From an uncultured Psychrobacter sp. (GTDB lineage Bacteria; Pseudomonadota; Gammaproteobacteria; Pseudomonadales; Moraxellaceae), in contig NZ_CANMAH010000001.1 of NCBI RefSeq assembly GCF_947495825.1, forward strand, positions 310,001-374,000: a stretch of DNA of 64,000 nt, written 5' to 3'. Of this stretch, positions 63,399 to 64,000 are shown one piece after another. Position 1 is the stretch's first letter; every line of letters begins with the position of its first letter. Position numbers and translations under genes: made by a program. The notes under the pieces were generated by a model that worked only from the letters and a program-made list of their open reading frames with translations, had not been told where the DNA came from and made no database searches.

Positions 63399-64000
63399 CT
63401 ATGTATTTGTACCTAGCAGCCGCATACAACGCTGAATCACTGGCGCATCGACCATCTCGCCATCTACTTTAAACACCGCTTGTCCACTGCGCTCATATTC
63501 TTCTACCACACGCCTAGCGAACTCAATTTCAGCAGCTGTCGGTTTAAGCGCGTTTTGTACCACAGCCACTTGCTTGGGATGAATACACAGCATGCCTGAC
63601 ATACCCATTTGTGACCACAGCTGCACGCGCGCGCCTAATCCTTTGGCGTCATTAAAATCGGGATACACTGTATCAATGGGCGGCGACAGCTGATGGATCT
63701 TGGAGGTAAGAATAAGCTGATAGCGAATCTGATTGGCGACAATATCTGCCGCAGGCGTCCCCACTTGGGCACCCAAATCATTGCATAAATCTAGAAAGCC
63801 ATAGCTAAAGGCGCTCAGTCCTGCCGCTTTTGCTATCGCATCGACCTGATACAGACCGATAGCATCTTCTATGAGTGCAATGACAGGCAGTCCGGTTAAA
63901 TGATGAATGTATTCGATATCTGTGGCCTGTTCAGCTTTGGGTAGTATGATACCAGCGAGATTGGGCATCTTCTCGCATGCTGTTATATCTTTGGCAAACT
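63399..64000 (-). CDS. CitE-like CoA-ester lyase (HpcH/HpaI aldolase family), partial
   Basis: The frame continues off the right edge: before the apparent ATG at 63968 come FAKDITACEK and no stop, so the N-terminus lies beyond the window. The visible 200 residues match the family: MPNLAGIILPKAEQATDIEY, LPVIALIEDAIGLYQV, LSAFSYGFLDLCNDLGAQVG, and SGMLCIHPKQVAVVQNALKP, the IHPxQ signature of CitE-type lyases. Such enzymes cleave citramalyl-, malyl- or HMG-CoA-type substrates. The stop at 63399 is 68 bases from the convergent tetR. The substrate is not readable from the sequence. Confidence 0.9.
   Translation of the reverse strand, partial: FAKDITACEKMPNLAGIILPKAEQATDIEYIHHLTGLPVIALIEDAIGLYQVDAIAKAAGLSAFSYGFLDLCNDLGAQVGTPAADIVANQIRYQLILTSKIHQLSPPIDTVYPDFNDAKGLGARVQLWSQMGMSGMLCIHPKQVAVVQNALKPTAAEIEFARRVVEEYERSGQAVFKVDGEMVDAPVIQRCMRLLGTNT

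Noticed and set aside
1..64000. CRISPR arrays, rRNA genes, riboswitches, prophage structural genes
   Set aside because: No regularly spaced repeats, rRNA segments, recognised riboswitch cores or phage structural proteins were seen.

Overview
The window looks like chromosomal DNA of a Psychrobacter-type gammaproteobacterium (Moraxellaceae). This rests on moderate-to-low GC, the IclR/aromatic-catabolism style of the left end, a SotB/YghU/GST detoxification block, and overall protein character. No 16S or other marker is present, so genus is an inference.

Layout. (1) 1-4.9 kb: two tandem TRAP-type substrate-binding lipoproteins (one cut by the window edge), a PcaB-like cycloisomerase/lyase, a divergent IclR regulator, and a Tsx/OmpK-like outer-membrane channel. 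(2) 5-9.2 kb: an indolepyruvate/pyruvate decarboxylase, tRNA-Gly(GCC) with a near-perfect promoter and terminator, a small parvulin, and an unknown gene plus a YqiA-like hydrolase. (3) 9.2-10.2 kb: a scar holding a decayed IS3-family orfA. (4) 10.2-36.6 kb: a dense defence island. It holds McrBC, a complete type I Zorya system (zorABCD) with an unrecognised 402-aa gene right behind zorD, and a divergent type I restriction operon. In that operon, three DUF262 (GmrSD-like) genes sit between hsdS and hsdR, and a YgjP-like metallopeptidase overlaps the end of hsdR. (5) 36.6-45.5 kb: an accessory tail with a protein resembling an FtsZ C-terminal domain, a PP2C phosphatase and WYL regulator pair, two WG-repeat envelope proteins, two small lipoproteins, a deletion scar joining a beheaded HNH nuclease to a truncated methyltransferase, and an unknown gene. 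(6) 45.6-52.7 kb: a GST, otsBA for trehalose synthesis, and a tightly overlapping acyl-CoA-dehydrogenase-like / PIG-L deacetylase / methyltransferase / glycosyltransferase cluster. (7) 52.8-64 kb: an aldehyde dehydrogenase divergent from benzoylformate decarboxylase, small unknowns, SotB, and a probable TetR regulon (MFS, two GSTs, tetR) with matching operator-promoters, ending in a CitE-like lyase cut by the window edge.

How it works together. The island combines modified-DNA restriction (McrBC and possibly the DUF262 proteins), a proton-driven membrane sensor with a helicase effector (Zorya), and methylation-guarded restriction (HsdMSR). Overlapping start/stop codons show that the DUF262 genes and the metallopeptidase are co-translated with the hsd genes. 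The least explained parts are the 402-aa gene behind Zorya, the two tiny genes between it and mcrB, the DUF262 trio, and the FtsZ-like protein.
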